Position numbers and translations under genes: made by a program. Source: Campylobacter sp. 2014D-0216 (GTDB taxonomy: Bacteria; Campylobacterota; Campylobacteria; Campylobacterales; Campylobacteraceae). Taken from it: 64,000 bases of DNA. Shown piece after piece: positions 27,213-36,922 of the stretch. The DNA is taken from contig NZ_CP063089.1 in the NCBI RefSeq assembly GCF_014931215.1, positions 1,545,501 to 1,609,500 of the forward strand, written 5' to 3'. Numbering within the stretch: the first letter of the stretch is position 1; each line of letters begins with the position of its first letter. The notes below the pieces were generated by a model. The model worked only from the letters and a program-made list of their open reading frames with translations, made no database searches and was not told the origin of the DNA.

Positions 27213-27656
27213 TTATTTTATTCTTTTTTGATTTTGTTCAATAATATATTTTACTTCTTGCTCAAAAAATTCATAAACTCTAATTTGTATTAATGATTCT
27301 TCTTCGTTTTTATCGATCAAACGTTCAAGTCTATGAAAATTGACCTTTTTAGCATATCTTGGATTTTTCTTTAAAAGCATAGCGATATTTTTCAACAGTG
27401 AGTCCAAGTTCAACTCGTTTTTTAACACTCTTTCGACGTATTCTTTAGCAGTTTGCACTAAAATTGCTTGTCTGCTTTTATCATCAGGATAAATCTCACT
27501 TGCAATATCAGCTAAAATTTGCCAACTTTCTTGCTTGATGTTTTTCTTTGCTACGATCATTGCTGCAAAAGTTTTGGCTCTAAATTCCAAAGATAAATGA
27601 CTAGGTACAAAAAATTCTCTAAATTTAGATAAAAAGTTTGCAAATATACTCAACAT
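27213..27656 (-). CDS. Hypothetical cytosolic helical protein
   Basis: 147 residues, no signal peptide or membrane segment, rich in Lys, Glu and Leu and predicted to be all helical. A TerB-like arrangement (EFRAKTFAAMIVAKKNI...EIYPDDKSRQAILVQTAKEYV) is possible but not firm; I do not recognise the family with confidence. Convergent with flgE and divergent from the SRP RNA gene. Ribosome site is weak (GAGGTGAAG). Confidence 0.6.
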   Translation of the reverse strand: MLSIFANFLSKFREFFVPSHLSLEFRAKTFAAMIVAKKNIKQESWQILADIASEIYPDDKSRQAILVQTAKEYVERVLKNELNLDSLLKNIAMLLKKNPRYAKKVNFHRLERLIDKNEEESLIQIRVYEFFEQEVKYIIEQNQKRIK

Positions 27657-27701
27657 ACTTCACCTCAATGTTTTTTAAGATATTTTAAGATATTATTTCA
27701 A

Positions 27702-27811
27702 CTGCCTTCTCTTAGACCTGTGCAATGCTATTTTTAAGCACCGCTTCAGGGTGGGAACACAGCAGAGCACTTAGACTTAGTGTGTGCCGCAGCCATCTGG
27801 GAGAGGGTTTT
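27702..27811 (+). ncRNA. ffs: Signal recognition particle RNA (4.5S type)
   Basis: The diagnostic SRP domain IV is present: CAGG, a 3-bp stem GTG/CAC capped by the GGAA tetraloop, then AGCAG, matching the symmetric/asymmetric loop core bound by Ffh. Outside it, arms pair progressively, ending in CCTTCTCTTAG with CTGGGAGAGG, followed by TTTTT as terminator. TATTAT at 27691-27696 is a plausible -10 box. Ends are approximate. The RNA directs co-translational membrane targeting with Ffh and FtsY. Confidence 0.88.
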
Positions 27812-29034
27812 TAAAGTTTAAAATACCCTTTTATATCTTCGCAAATTCTAAAGAAATTTACCCCATTAATGTTTGGATTGCTTTTAAAATAGTCAAATAT
27901 CCCATCAAAGCCACTTTCAAGCTCTTTAGACTTCACTCCATAACTAATCGACAATGCTGCCTCTATAAAAGCTGCCAATTTATCACAATACTTCAAAGCT
28001 TTTCCATCAATAGCCTTAAAACGATCCTCATTCACTGCATCTAAACTACCACTATAAACACTTGGTTTGTTGTTGAAAATACGATTTTCAAATTCATTTT
28101 TTACAAAGGTGCTTTCTTCATTTTGCCCTTCTCTAATACCAAGTATATAGCTAAATTCTTCTCTAAAAGATAGTGGTATAAAAGGTAAAATTTTTTCATT
28201 AATAAGTTTCATTTCATATTCATTGATGATTTCATTTAAACCATCTATGCCATATTTTACAGGAGAGATGATATCTCGAGTTAAACTTTCAGGTAAATCA
28301 TGAAACAAAGCACAGTAAAAATTACTTTCTATCCTACCATCACAAGCTTTTACTTCTAAAGAGTAAAAATACGACAAAATCGCCACCACAAGCATATGCC
28401 CTAAAACCGCAGTTTCAGGAATTCTAGGAGTTTGCGCCCATCTTTTTTGAAAACGCAAACGCCCGCTTAGATCAATGATTTTTGAAATTTTTTGATTCAA
28501 CGCGATTTTTCTAGCTCCAATTAGTTCATAATAATCTTCTAATTCTTCTTCCACTTTAGTTTTAATCTCATCAATATCATGCAAAAAAGAACTTGTTTGA
28601 TAAACGATATTAAATTCCCATCTTGTAGCAAAATACGAAGCAGCTTTTAAGATCAGCCTTTCTTTGGCATGATCTTTACCTTGCAAAAAAAGCTCATAAC
28701 GTTTTAAAAATTCACCATTATCGATATCTTGAATCATTGGTGCGATTTTACTTAACACCCAAGCACTTACTTGCTCATTTTTTGCACGCATTATTTCATG
28801 GTATACATCAGGGCGTATGTCTGTTACAACCACCCTGCTTAAAAATTCAAAAATTCCCGCTTCTATGATAAAGCGCATATTGACATCTTTTTCCATTTTA
28901 GCAATGAAATATGCGATGATAAACTTATGCGCTTGTTTATCAAGTTCGACTAAATTTGTCATTCTAGGATAATCATTCCATCTTGATATAGAAGCAGCTT
29001 TAAAAATATGCTCTATCAATTCTACACTAATCAT
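27811..29034 (-). CDS. HD-domain protein (YfbR-like predicted nucleotidase/phosphohydrolase)
   Basis: 407-residue cytosolic protein. The central HD domain shows RIPETAVLGHM (first His), FHDLPESLTRDI (HD pair followed by Glu, as in YfbR-type 5'-nucleotidases) and a later D in YCDKLAAFIEA. The N-terminal ~190 residues are helical and contain no motif I recognise. The physiological substrate is unknown. Its stop codon abuts the terminator of the SRP RNA from the other strand, so the two units converge with no space. Confidence 0.75.
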   Translation of the reverse strand: MISVELIEHIFKAASISRWNDYPRMTNLVELDKQAHKFIIAYFIAKMEKDVNMRFIIEAGIFEFLSRVVVTDIRPDVYHEIMRAKNEQVSAWVLSKIAPMIQDIDNGEFLKRYELFLQGKDHAKERLILKAASYFATRWEFNIVYQTSSFLHDIDEIKTKVEEELEDYYELIGARKIALNQKISKIIDLSGRLRFQKRWAQTPRIPETAVLGHMLVVAILSYFYSLEVKACDGRIESNFYCALFHDLPESLTRDIISPVKYGIDGLNEIINEYEMKLINEKILPFIPLSFREEFSYILGIREGQNEESTFVKNEFENRIFNNKPSVYSGSLDAVNEDRFKAIDGKALKYCDKLAAFIEAALSISYGVKSKELESGFDGIFDYFKSNPNINGVNFFRICEDIKGYFKL

Positions 29035-29253
29035 CTTTTTCCTTTTTTTGCTGTGATTTTACTTTATTTTATAATCTTTAGCAAATTTTATTGTGGTATT
29101 ATGATTTAATGTATATCATGCAATAACCTTAAACTCATCATCAGTGTAAATATAACACTCACAAGACATGAATAAATTGCATTTTTTGCAACGTGATTTA
29201 TTTTATCTTAATTAAAATACGATATTTGCTATAAACTTGCTTCAATTTATGAT

Positions 29254-30234
29254 TTAAAAGTCTTTTGCTTCGTTTAACTCAAGATAAATTTCATCATTTT
29301 TACTAAGTTCTTTATGGTGATAAATGCTAAAAATATGCTCTTCTAAATTTACGCTTAACTCATAAAAATCCCCATAAAACACGCATTCTAAAACACTAGC
29401 TTTTAAAGGAGTTTGTGTTGTTGAAATTTGTATATCATTAGGGCGTAAAATGCCATTTTTACTTTGCAAATATGCTTTGAATTTCTCATCTAAAATTGTA
29501 TTTGGATCTATAAAAAATGCCTCGCCCAAAAAGCAAGCACTATCTATGCTTTTAGGTTTATAAAAGAGCTCTTTAGCGCTTCCATAGTCTAAAATTTTGC
29601 CATCTTTAATCAAAGCGATATTATCTGATAAGTAAAAAGCATCATCTTTATCATGTGTAACAAAAATAGCACTAAGCTTATGCTCTTTTAAGATGTTTTT
29701 GATCTCTTTACGCATTTTAACGCTTAAAGTATGATTTAAATTTGAAAAAGGTTCATCAAAAAGTATAATCTTTGGTCTTGCAACAATAGTTCTTGCTAAC
29801 GCCACCCTTTGGGCTTGTCCACCACTTAGCTCATTTGGGTAGCGTTTTAAAAGTGTACTTAAATTTAAAATTTCCAAAACCTCATCTAGTCTTTGCTTTT
29901 GCTCGTTTTTACTCAAAGAACTAATGCCAAAACATATATTTTCTTCTACATTCAAATGCGGAAACAAGGCGTAATCTTGAAACAAAACCCCCACATCACG
30001 ATCTTGCGGAGCCAAATAAATATTTTTAGAAGCAACTAGCTTATTTGCGATATAAATACTACCATCATTAATTTCAAAAAATCCCGCTATACAGCCAAGC
30101 AAAGAGCTTTTACCACAACCACTCTCGCCTAAAATACTGATAATCTCACCCTCTTTTAAACTCAAAGAAATTCCTTTTAAAACCTCTGTTTTTCCAAAAG
30201 ATTTATAAAGATTATCGATTTTTAAGATTTCCAT
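29254..30234 (-). CDS. cfbpC: Ferric iron ABC transporter ATPase
   Basis: 326-residue cytoplasmic ATPase of the FbpC/PotA group, driving Fe(III) import. Walker A GESGCGKSS, Q-loop FQDYALFPH, signature LSGGQAQR, Walker B ILFDEP and switch His (VTHD) are complete. The C-terminal ~100 residues form the TOBE-like regulatory domain. It follows cfbpB after 2 bp and closes the cfbpABC operon. Confidence 0.93.
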   Translation of the reverse strand: MEILKIDNLYKSFGKTEVLKGISLSLKEGEIISILGESGCGKSSLLGCIAGFFEINDGSIYIANKLVASKNIYLAPQDRDVGVLFQDYALFPHLNVEENICFGISSLSKNEQKQRLDEVLEILNLSTLLKRYPNELSGGQAQRVALARTIVARPKIILFDEPFSNLNHTLSVKMRKEIKNILKEHKLSAIFVTHDKDDAFYLSDNIALIKDGKILDYGSAKELFYKPKSIDSACFLGEAFFIDPNTILDEKFKAYLQSKNGILRPNDIQISTTQTPLKASVLECVFYGDFYELSVNLEEHIFSIYHHKELSKNDEIYLELNEAKDF

Positions 30235-30236
30235 TA

Positions 30237-31817
30237 TTATCCTTTTTGGTTGTTTTTATTTTGCAAATAATGCATTAAAAATGTAGGGATAATCCCAAAT
30301 AACACTATAATTAAAGATGGCAAAGAAACATTGTAAATCAACTCATTTTCACTATAAGCAAATACTAGCGATGAAAGCGTTTGAAAACCTGAAGGTGAAA
30401 GTATAGTTGAAATAGGTAATTCTTTTAAAATATCCACACAAATGATCACCACAGCTAAGGCCAAATAATGCTTCATCAAAGGAAAGTGAATTTGAGTGAA
30501 AATTTTAAGTGGTTTTGACTTTAAAGTTAAATTAGCATAGTCGATATTTTTTGAAATTCGCTCATAACCTGATTGTGTTGCGAAAATTCCAGAAGCCAAA
30601 AATCTCACAAAGTATCCAAAAAACAATACCAAAAAGCCTCCGCCTATGGCGTATTCAAACGATAAAAGATCAAATATATAATTTAACACACCCAAAATCA
30701 CCAAAATACCAACAGCCACCACAGCTCCAGGCAAAGAATATCCCAAAGTTGTCGTCCAAAGAATAAACCTAGATGCTTTTGTATTATTTAAACGTACCAC
30801 AAAACATAAGTAAAATGCCACTCCTACAATGGCAAAAGAACTTACCAAAGCCACACTAAGACTATAAAGCGCAGGGGTTAAGACATTATTTAAATTTTGC
30901 ATAAAATCAAATCCAGCCCAGTAAATAAGCCACATCATTGGTACAATAAAAGCCAAAAATACCACTAAAAAGCACCATGAAAACGCTAAAAACGCTCTTA
31001 TGCCCTTAAGCTCATCTTTTGGAGTAGGTAAAAAAACATTTTGATTAAAACTTTTTTTGCCTCTTTGAATTTTTTCCAAAAGCATTAAAAGCGCGATAAA
31101 AACCAACAAGGCTACACTTAAAGCTACAGCGCTAACCTCATCACCACCGCTTCCCCAAGTTCTAAAAATTCCTGCACTAAAAGTATCTACACCAAAATAA
31201 GCCACCAAACCATAATCGCTTAAAACTTCCATAGCCACCAAAAGTAAAGCACCCACTATACCCACACGGCAAAATGGTAAAATCACTTTAAAGAAAGTTT
31301 TTAAATTTGAAGCTTTCAGCGTTTTGGCACTTAAAATGATGTTTCCAAGTCCATATGCAAAAGTATTTTTAGCAAAAAAATACACATAAGGATAAAGCGC
31401 AAAAGATAAAATCACAACCACACCATATGCATTCATGATATCTATACGCCTATCAACACCCAAAAAAGTAGGTATTAAGCCTTGAAATTCAAACAAATCA
31501 ATCCAGACAAAACCCATTACATAAGAAGGTATAGCCAAAGGTAAAATCAAAAGCCATTCAAAAATTTTCGAACCAAAAAATTTATAAAATGCAATCAAAT
31601 AAGCGCTGATTAAACCAATAACCAAGCAAAGAACCAAAGTGCCAAATAAAATCCAAGCACTGCCAAAAATATAACGAGGTAGGACATTTTTACTTAAATG
31701 TTTTAGAGTGTGAACATCTATAAAAGGTAAATGCAAGATAATAGCAAGTATAGGCAGTATGATCAAAATACAGAAAAAAAAGGTGGCAAAAGACCACCTT
31801 AGACTTAAGAATTTCAA
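30237..31817 (-). CDS. cfbpB: Ferric iron ABC transporter permease
   Basis: 526-residue inner-membrane permease with about 12 membrane segments, built as two fused BPD_transp_1 halves as usual in FbpB. Each half carries an EAA-type loop (ASNLKTFFKVILPFCRVGI in the first; SKPLKIFTQIHFPLMKHYL in the second) that contacts the ATPase. The start is TTG, 9 nt after AAGGA; no ATG fits. Lies between cfbpA (17 bp away) and cfbpC. Confidence 0.93.
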   Translation of the reverse strand: MKFLSLRWSFATFFFCILIILPILAIILHLPFIDVHTLKHLSKNVLPRYIFGSAWILFGTLVLCLVIGLISAYLIAFYKFFGSKIFEWLLILPLAIPSYVMGFVWIDLFEFQGLIPTFLGVDRRIDIMNAYGVVVILSFALYPYVYFFAKNTFAYGLGNIILSAKTLKASNLKTFFKVILPFCRVGIVGALLLVAMEVLSDYGLVAYFGVDTFSAGIFRTWGSGGDEVSAVALSVALLVFIALLMLLEKIQRGKKSFNQNVFLPTPKDELKGIRAFLAFSWCFLVVFLAFIVPMMWLIYWAGFDFMQNLNNVLTPALYSLSVALVSSFAIVGVAFYLCFVVRLNNTKASRFILWTTTLGYSLPGAVVAVGILVILGVLNYIFDLLSFEYAIGGGFLVLFFGYFVRFLASGIFATQSGYERISKNIDYANLTLKSKPLKIFTQIHFPLMKHYLALAVVIICVDILKELPISTILSPSGFQTLSSLVFAYSENELIYNVSLPSLIIVLFGIIPTFLMHYLQNKNNQKG

Positions 31818-31834
31818 GTTTTATTTTTCCTTAA

Positions 31835-32839
31835 TTATTTCCATTTAACTTCATCAAAAATCATTAACGCTTCTTTAGCATTACCCCAGTAAGCTTCAAA
31901 ATTTGGTTTTTCAACTTTAAACTCACCCCATGATTGTAAAATTTTAGCAGGTTTTACTTCTTTATTTACTGGGTACTCATAGTTTTGATTGGTTAAAATT
32001 TCTTGCGCTTCTTTTGAAAGCATAAACTCGATAAATTTAACCGCTGCTTCTTTATTTTTAGAAGTTTTTAAAACACCTATACCACTCACATTGATGTGTG
32101 TTCCTCTACCATCTTGGTTTGGAAAAATCACTTTTACTGAATTTGCTGCTTCGATGTCTTTAGGATTTTTTGAGTTTGCTAAATGACCTAAATAATAACT
32201 ATTTGAAATAGCCACATCACCTTCTTTTGCGTAAATCGCACGAATTTGATCACGGTCTCCACCTTTTGGAGTACGTGCAAGATTATTTGCTATACCTTGA
32301 GCCCATTCTTTTGCTTTTTCTTTACCTAAAGTGTCGATCATCGCACTTAATAAAGAGATGTTATAAACATTGTTTGAACTTCTTACTAAAACTTTACCTT
32401 TAAATTTAGGATCTGCTAAATCTTCATAAGTTTTGATTTCTCCATCTTTGATTCTATCTTTAGAAGCGATGATAATTCTTGCTCTTGTTGTAAAAGCATA
32501 CCACTCGTTGTTTTTACCTCTTAATTCTTTTGGAGAAAGTTTTTCTAATTCAGGAGAACTCACTGAAACAAAAAGATTATTAGTGCGAACTTGTTCTAAG
32601 TTTCCTGCATCTGCAGTCATAAATAAATCTGCTTTTGAATTTTTACCTTCAACCTCTAATCTTTTAGCAAGCTCATTTGCTTTAGCTTGTACCACATTGA
32701 TACTAATACCTGTTTTTTCTTGAAATAGTTTAAAAATTCCTTTATCTGAATCATAATGACGATGTGAGTAAATCGTTAACTCTTGAGCACTTAAACTCAT
32801 CGCGGTTAATAAAGACAGTAAAACTACTTTTGCTTTCAT
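31835..32839 (-). CDS. cfbpA: Periplasmic ferric iron-binding protein
   Basis: 334-residue periplasmic solute-binding protein (signal peptide cleaved after LSAQ/SLSA near residue 18) delivering Fe(III) to CfbpBC. The N-terminal YSHRHYDSD segment and the Tyr-Tyr pair in AISNSYYLGHL are the iron-ligand regions known from cFbpA of C. jejuni, which binds iron mainly through tyrosines. First gene of the operon; two Fur-like boxes precede it, which fits iron repression. Confidence 0.94.
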   Translation of the reverse strand: MKAKVVLLSLLTAMSLSAQELTIYSHRHYDSDKGIFKLFQEKTGISINVVQAKANELAKRLEVEGKNSKADLFMTADAGNLEQVRTNNLFVSVSSPELEKLSPKELRGKNNEWYAFTTRARIIIASKDRIKDGEIKTYEDLADPKFKGKVLVRSSNNVYNISLLSAMIDTLGKEKAKEWAQGIANNLARTPKGGDRDQIRAIYAKEGDVAISNSYYLGHLANSKNPKDIEAANSVKVIFPNQDGRGTHINVSGIGVLKTSKNKEAAVKFIEFMLSKEAQEILTNQNYEYPVNKEVKPAKILQSWGEFKVEKPNFEAYWGNAKEALMIFDEVKWK

Positions 32840-32869
32840 TTTTAAGTTTCCCTTATTTTAAATTGAAAT

Positions 32870-32884
32870 TGATAAGGATTATTA
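32870..32884 (-). promoter_or_regulatory. Fur-like box 1 upstream of cfbpA
   Basis: TGATAAGGATTATTA matches the 7-1-7 Fur pattern TGATAATnATTATCA at all but two defined positions. It lies 31 bp before the cfbpA start, where Fur would block transcription when iron is plentiful. Confidence 0.65.
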
Positions 32885-32916
32885 TATTCTTTTAAGCTTT
32901 AATATTTTCTTAAAAT

Positions 32917-32931
32917 TGATAAGTATTATTA
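32917..32931. promoter_or_regulatory. Fur-like box 2 in the cfbpA-dmsA spacer
   Basis: TGATAAGTATTATTA, nearly identical to box 1 and 47 bp away in the same orientation. It lies midway between the two divergent operons, so it could affect cfbpA, dmsA or both. Confidence 0.55.
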
Positions 32932-33039
32932 AATAATAAATATATATTTTATTTTTATTAATTTTATTACACAAAATGGTATTTTTTATATATAATTAGT
33001 AAATATATTTATAATATAGCTACCAAAAAAGGAGTTCCC

Positions 33040-35403
33040 ATGCAGCAAAACCGTAGAAACTTTCTTAAATGGAGTTCATTATTTGGCGGTTTAACTTTAA
33101 GTCCGATTGGCTTGAGTGCAAATTTACTACAAACCCCACCACTCATAAACAAATGGGCAGGATGTAATGTAAATTGCGGTACAAAATGCCCTATAAAAGT
33201 CCATACTCAAGATGGTATCATACAATATGTAAGCACCGATAATGAAGGTGATGATAGCTTTGAAACAAGACAAGCAAGAGCATGTGTTAGAGGTAGAAGC
33301 TCAAGGTATAAAGTATATAATGCAAACCGCATTACAAGACCCTTAAAAAGAGTGGGTAAACGAGGTGAGGGTAAATTTATACCTATCTCTTGGGAACAAG
33401 CACTAGATGAGATTGCTTCTAAAATGAAAGAAGTAAAAGAAAAATACGGCAATGAAAGTTTTTACATAAACTACGCAACAGGAACAACCGGAACGATTAT
33501 TAATCGCTGTACAAAAGGTCCTTGGGCAAGACTTTTAAGTCTTTATGGCGGATATTTAAACTATCACAACTCCTACTCTACTGCACAAATTTCTAATGCA
33601 ATGAATTTTTTCTATGGAGGTTCTCCTGCAAGCGATATAGCCACTTTAAGATCTGCAAAACTTGCTGTATTTTTTGGGGCAAATCATGTTGAAACAAGAA
33701 TGGGAGGTGGTGGTATAGGATATGCCTACCAAAAAGCACTAGAAGAAAGCGAGTGTAAAATCATTCATATAGATCCTAGATACAATGACTCAATGATAGG
33801 CCATTGTGATGAGTGGATTCCTATTGCACCGGGCACTGATGCTGCCTTGATAGCAGCTCTTGCTTATGTCATGATAAAAGAAAATTTAATTGATAGAAAA
33901 TTTTTAGACACTTATACCATAGGTTTTAGCGAAGCAACACTACCAAAAGATGCTCCAAAAAATTCAAGCTATGAAAGTTATGTTTTAGGCTTAAGTGATG
34001 GAGTTGAAAAAACACCACAATGGGCAAGTAACATCACAAAAATTCCTGCTCGTCGTATTTTACAACTTGCAAGAGAAATCGCAACTGCAAAACCTTGCTT
34101 TATAGAACAAGGCTGGGGAGTACAAAGACATTCTAACGGAGAACAAGGTGCTAGAGCTATTGCAACCCTAGCATGCATGATTGGGAGCATAGGTATAGAA
34201 GGTGGCAATACAGGATGTCGAAGTGGCTCTAGTAAAACATATGATATCAAAGGAATGCCTTGTGACAATCCGATTAAAGACTCTATACCTTGCTTTTTGT
34301 ATACTGATGCGATTTATCGCGGAAAAGAAATGACTGATCTTAGCGATGGAGTGCGTGGAACCAAACAACTAAAACAAAACATCAAATTTATATTCAATAC
34401 TGCTGGAAATTGTTTAACAAACCAACATAGCACTATCAAAGAAGTTGATAAAATTCTAAGTGATGAGAGTTTATGTGAATGTATAGTAGATGTAAATGTA
34501 ACTAGAACACCTTCTAATAACTACGCAGACTATATTTTACCTGATGCAACCACTTTGGAACAAGAAGACTTCATAAGACCTAGCGCAGGATATTATAGTG
34601 ATAGACCTTATATTGTTTACTGTCAAAAAGCTATTGAGCCTGTAGGTCAGGCAAAACCTATCTATGAAATGTGTCTTGAACTTGCTAAAAGACTTGGCAT
34701 AGAAAAAGAGTTTAGCGAAGGTAGAACACAAAAAGAATGGTTAAAATACCTTTATGAAGAAAGCAGAAAAACCAACCCTATTTTACCAAGCTTTGAAGAA
34801 ATGTCTTCTAAAGGGCTTGTAAAATTTGATCCTGTTAAACCAGCAGTCGCACTTGAAAACTTCATAAAAGATCCTGTCAAAAACCCTCTAAAAACCCCAA
34901 GTGGTAAAATTGAAATTTATAGTATAGAATTAGCAAAAATGCAAAAAACATGGATCCTAAAAGAAGGTCAGCAAATCGTTCCTATTGCGGTATTTGAAAG
35001 CCAAAGAGAAGGTCCTTTGGATCCACTTAAAGAAAAATACCCTATACAATTTTTTGGATACCACTATAAAGGAAGAACACATTCAAGTTTTTGGGAAATT
35101 CCACAAATTAGAGAAGTCAACCCTCAAGAAATTTGGGTAAACACCATAGATGCACAGCAAAGAAAAATTAAAACCGGTGACACCATACGGGTCAAAAACG
35201 ACCTAGGGGTTATTCAAGGCGTTGCAAAAGTTACCCCTAAAATCATACCAGGTTGTGCCGTAACTCCACAAGGAGCATGGGTAAAATATGAAAATGGTAT
35301 CGATGTGGGAACTTGTGTCAATTCTTTAGCAAGCTTACTACCAACTGCTATTTCCAAAGGAAATGGTCAGCATTCTATTTTAGTTGAAATCGAAAAAGCA
35401 TAA
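33040..35403 (+). CDS. dmsA: Molybdopterin oxidoreductase, DMSO reductase catalytic subunit type
   Basis: 787-residue Mo-bis-MGD enzyme expected to reduce S- or N-oxides in anaerobic respiration at the outer face of the inner membrane. A twin-arginine signal (NRRNFLKW) directs folded export. [4Fe-4S] cysteines follow in WAGCNVNCGTKC and ACVRG. The YHNSYSTAQ segment matches the region supplying the Mo-coordinating Ser in DmsA. The C-terminal molydopterin dinucleotide-binding domain (about 660-787) is intact. Ribosome site AAAAGGAG. First gene of dmsABC, divergent from cfbpA. The substrate could equally be TMAO or another oxide. Confidence 0.9.
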   Translation: MQQNRRNFLKWSSLFGGLTLSPIGLSANLLQTPPLINKWAGCNVNCGTKCPIKVHTQDGIIQYVSTDNEGDDSFETRQARACVRGRSSRYKVYNANRITRPLKRVGKRGEGKFIPISWEQALDEIASKMKEVKEKYGNESFYINYATGTTGTIINRCTKGPWARLLSLYGGYLNYHNSYSTAQISNAMNFFYGGSPASDIATLRSAKLAVFFGANHVETRMGGGGIGYAYQKALEESECKIIHIDPRYNDSMIGHCDEWIPIAPGTDAALIAALAYVMIKENLIDRKFLDTYTIGFSEATLPKDAPKNSSYESYVLGLSDGVEKTPQWASNITKIPARRILQLAREIATAKPCFIEQGWGVQRHSNGEQGARAIATLACMIGSIGIEGGNTGCRSGSSKTYDIKGMPCDNPIKDSIPCFLYTDAIYRGKEMTDLSDGVRGTKQLKQNIKFIFNTAGNCLTNQHSTIKEVDKILSDESLCECIVDVNVTRTPSNNYADYILPDATTLEQEDFIRPSAGYYSDRPYIVYCQKAIEPVGQAKPIYEMCLELAKRLGIEKEFSEGRTQKEWLKYLYEESRKTNPILPSFEEMSSKGLVKFDPVKPAVALENFIKDPVKNPLKTPSGKIEIYSIELAKMQKTWILKEGQQIVPIAVFESQREGPLDPLKEKYPIQFFGYHYKGRTHSSFWEIPQIREVNPQEIWVNTIDAQQRKIKTGDTIRVKNDLGVIQGVAKVTPKIIPGCAVTPQGAWVKYENGIDVGTCVNSLASLLPTAISKGNGQHSILVEIEKA

Positions 35404-35412
35404 GGGGACAAA

Positions 35413-36069
35413 ATGAAACTAGAAGAAAATTCACAATTTGGTTTTATGCTAGATCAAAGCAAATGCGTGGGTTGTAGAACCTGCTCTTTATCATGTAAAG
35501 ACTACAAAAATATGCCTATTGGGGTTAATTTTCGCCGTGTATTTGAAACAGAAGGTGGAGAGTGGACCTGTATGCAAGATGGTAGCGTTGAGCAAAATGT
35601 ATTTGCTTACTATACTTCAATATCTTGTAACCACTGCTCTAATCCTTCTTGCCTTAAAGCGTGTCCAACCGGTGCAACCATGAAGGTAAAATGGGGTATA
35701 GTTGTAGTAGAAGATAGTATGTGCATAGGTTGTAAAGCATGTGCTATGGCTTGTCCTTATGGTGCTCCACAATTTAATCACGAAAGTGGTCATATGAGTA
35801 AATGCGATGGATGCTATGATAGGCTAAAAGAAGGTAAAAACCCTATCTGTGTTGACTCATGTCCTTTTAGAGCACTAAAAGCAGGAGATATCACAAAACT
35901 TAGAGAAGCATATGGAAATTTATCCTCCATAACACCTTTACCCGACGCATCAATAACCCATCCTAATTTATGTATAGTACCTGAAAAAAACACTCTAGCT
36001 TCAGGCAATAAAAGTGCGATTTTTCATCTACCACAAAACCACCAAGGAGTAAAAAATGACATCATTTAG
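35413..36069 (+). CDS. dmsB: DMSO reductase-type iron-sulfur subunit
   Basis: 218-residue electron-transfer subunit with four ferredoxin-type Cys clusters: CVGCRTCSLSC, CNHCSNPSCLKACP, CIGCKACAMACP and CDGCYDRLKEGKNPICVDSCP. It passes electrons from the membrane anchor to DmsA. No signal of its own, in keeping with piggy-back export on the DmsA Tat signal. Begins 10 bp after dmsA and overlaps the start of dmsC by 14 bp. Confidence 0.93.
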   Translation: MKLEENSQFGFMLDQSKCVGCRTCSLSCKDYKNMPIGVNFRRVFETEGGEWTCMQDGSVEQNVFAYYTSISCNHCSNPSCLKACPTGATMKVKWGIVVVEDSMCIGCKACAMACPYGAPQFNHESGHMSKCDGCYDRLKEGKNPICVDSCPFRALKAGDITKLREAYGNLSSITPLPDASITHPNLCIVPEKNTLASGNKSAIFHLPQNHQGVKNDII

Positions 36070-36922
36070 TCACATTTTAAGCGAAATACCATTGGTGCTT
36101 TTTACCATTTTATCTCAAGCTGTTATAGGACTTAGTTTCATATATGCTCCAGCTTTCATCAACGGATACAAAAACCACACCCATTTGAAATCATTTGGCT
36201 TGGTTTTAGGCGTAGCTATGCTTGTTGCTTTTATCCCTTCTTTGTTTCATTTAAATGATATTACACACATTTTCAATGTATTAAATAGAATGGGGGTGTT
36301 TTATGCTAACAATGCTTGGCATATAGGGTGGATGAATAATGAAATTTTATTCGTTTCTCTTGTATGTGCTTTAGGATTTTTGCTTTATTTAAAAACAAAA
36401 AACTGGGTGTTTTACCTTGCATTAGTATGTGGAGTTTTAGGCATTTTCTTTATGAGTGGGGCTTATGGTGCGATGCAAGAAAGCGTTCCTACTTGGGATT
36501 TTAAGATAACCTTGCTTTATTTTTTTGCTAGTGCTGTATTTTTGGGAGCTATTGTGTATTATTGTTTTTTTGAAAATAGCGAACATGAAAGAAAAATGTC
36601 ATTCTTTGCAGGTTTAATAGGCATAGGCTTATTAAGCACCGCGATAGTTTTGCAAACTTTACACGTAGGTCAGACTTGGATCATGGGGCTTGTAAATCCT
36701 TTCGATCTTTTAGGTGGTACTTATGTGTGGTTTATATCACTTTCTTTTGTCTTTTTAGGGCTTGGAATTAGCACATGGTATTTACACAACTACTTGCATG
36801 ATAAATTCGAAAACAAATTTTTTGCGTATTTTGCCTTGTTTTGCTCTTTTTTAGGAGTATTTACCACTAGAATGCTATTTTATGGACTTATCAGCACACA
36901 AATCATGCTAGGACATTTTTAA
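36056..36922 (+). CDS. dmsC: DMSO reductase-type membrane anchor subunit
   Basis: 288-residue membrane protein with eight predicted helices that anchors DmsAB and oxidises menaquinol. The N-terminal EIPLVLFTILSQAVIGLSF is typical of DmsC. Ribosome site AAGGAG lies inside dmsB. Its stop overlaps the ATG of the downstream chaperone gene (TAATG). Confidence 0.9.
   Translation: MTSFSHILSEIPLVLFTILSQAVIGLSFIYAPAFINGYKNHTHLKSFGLVLGVAMLVAFIPSLFHLNDITHIFNVLNRMGVFYANNAWHIGWMNNEILFVSLVCALGFLLYLKTKNWVFYLALVCGVLGIFFMSGAYGAMQESVPTWDFKITLLYFFASAVFLGAIVYYCFFENSEHERKMSFFAGLIGIGLLSTAIVLQTLHVGQTWIMGLVNPFDLLGGTYVWFISLSFVFLGLGISTWYLHNYLHDKFENKFFAYFALFCSFLGVFTTRMLFYGLISTQIMLGHF

Noticed and set aside
27784..28044. 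Plus-strand open frame after the SRP RNA
   Set aside because: Starts inside the SRP RNA and is antisense to the HD-domain gene; no start signals.
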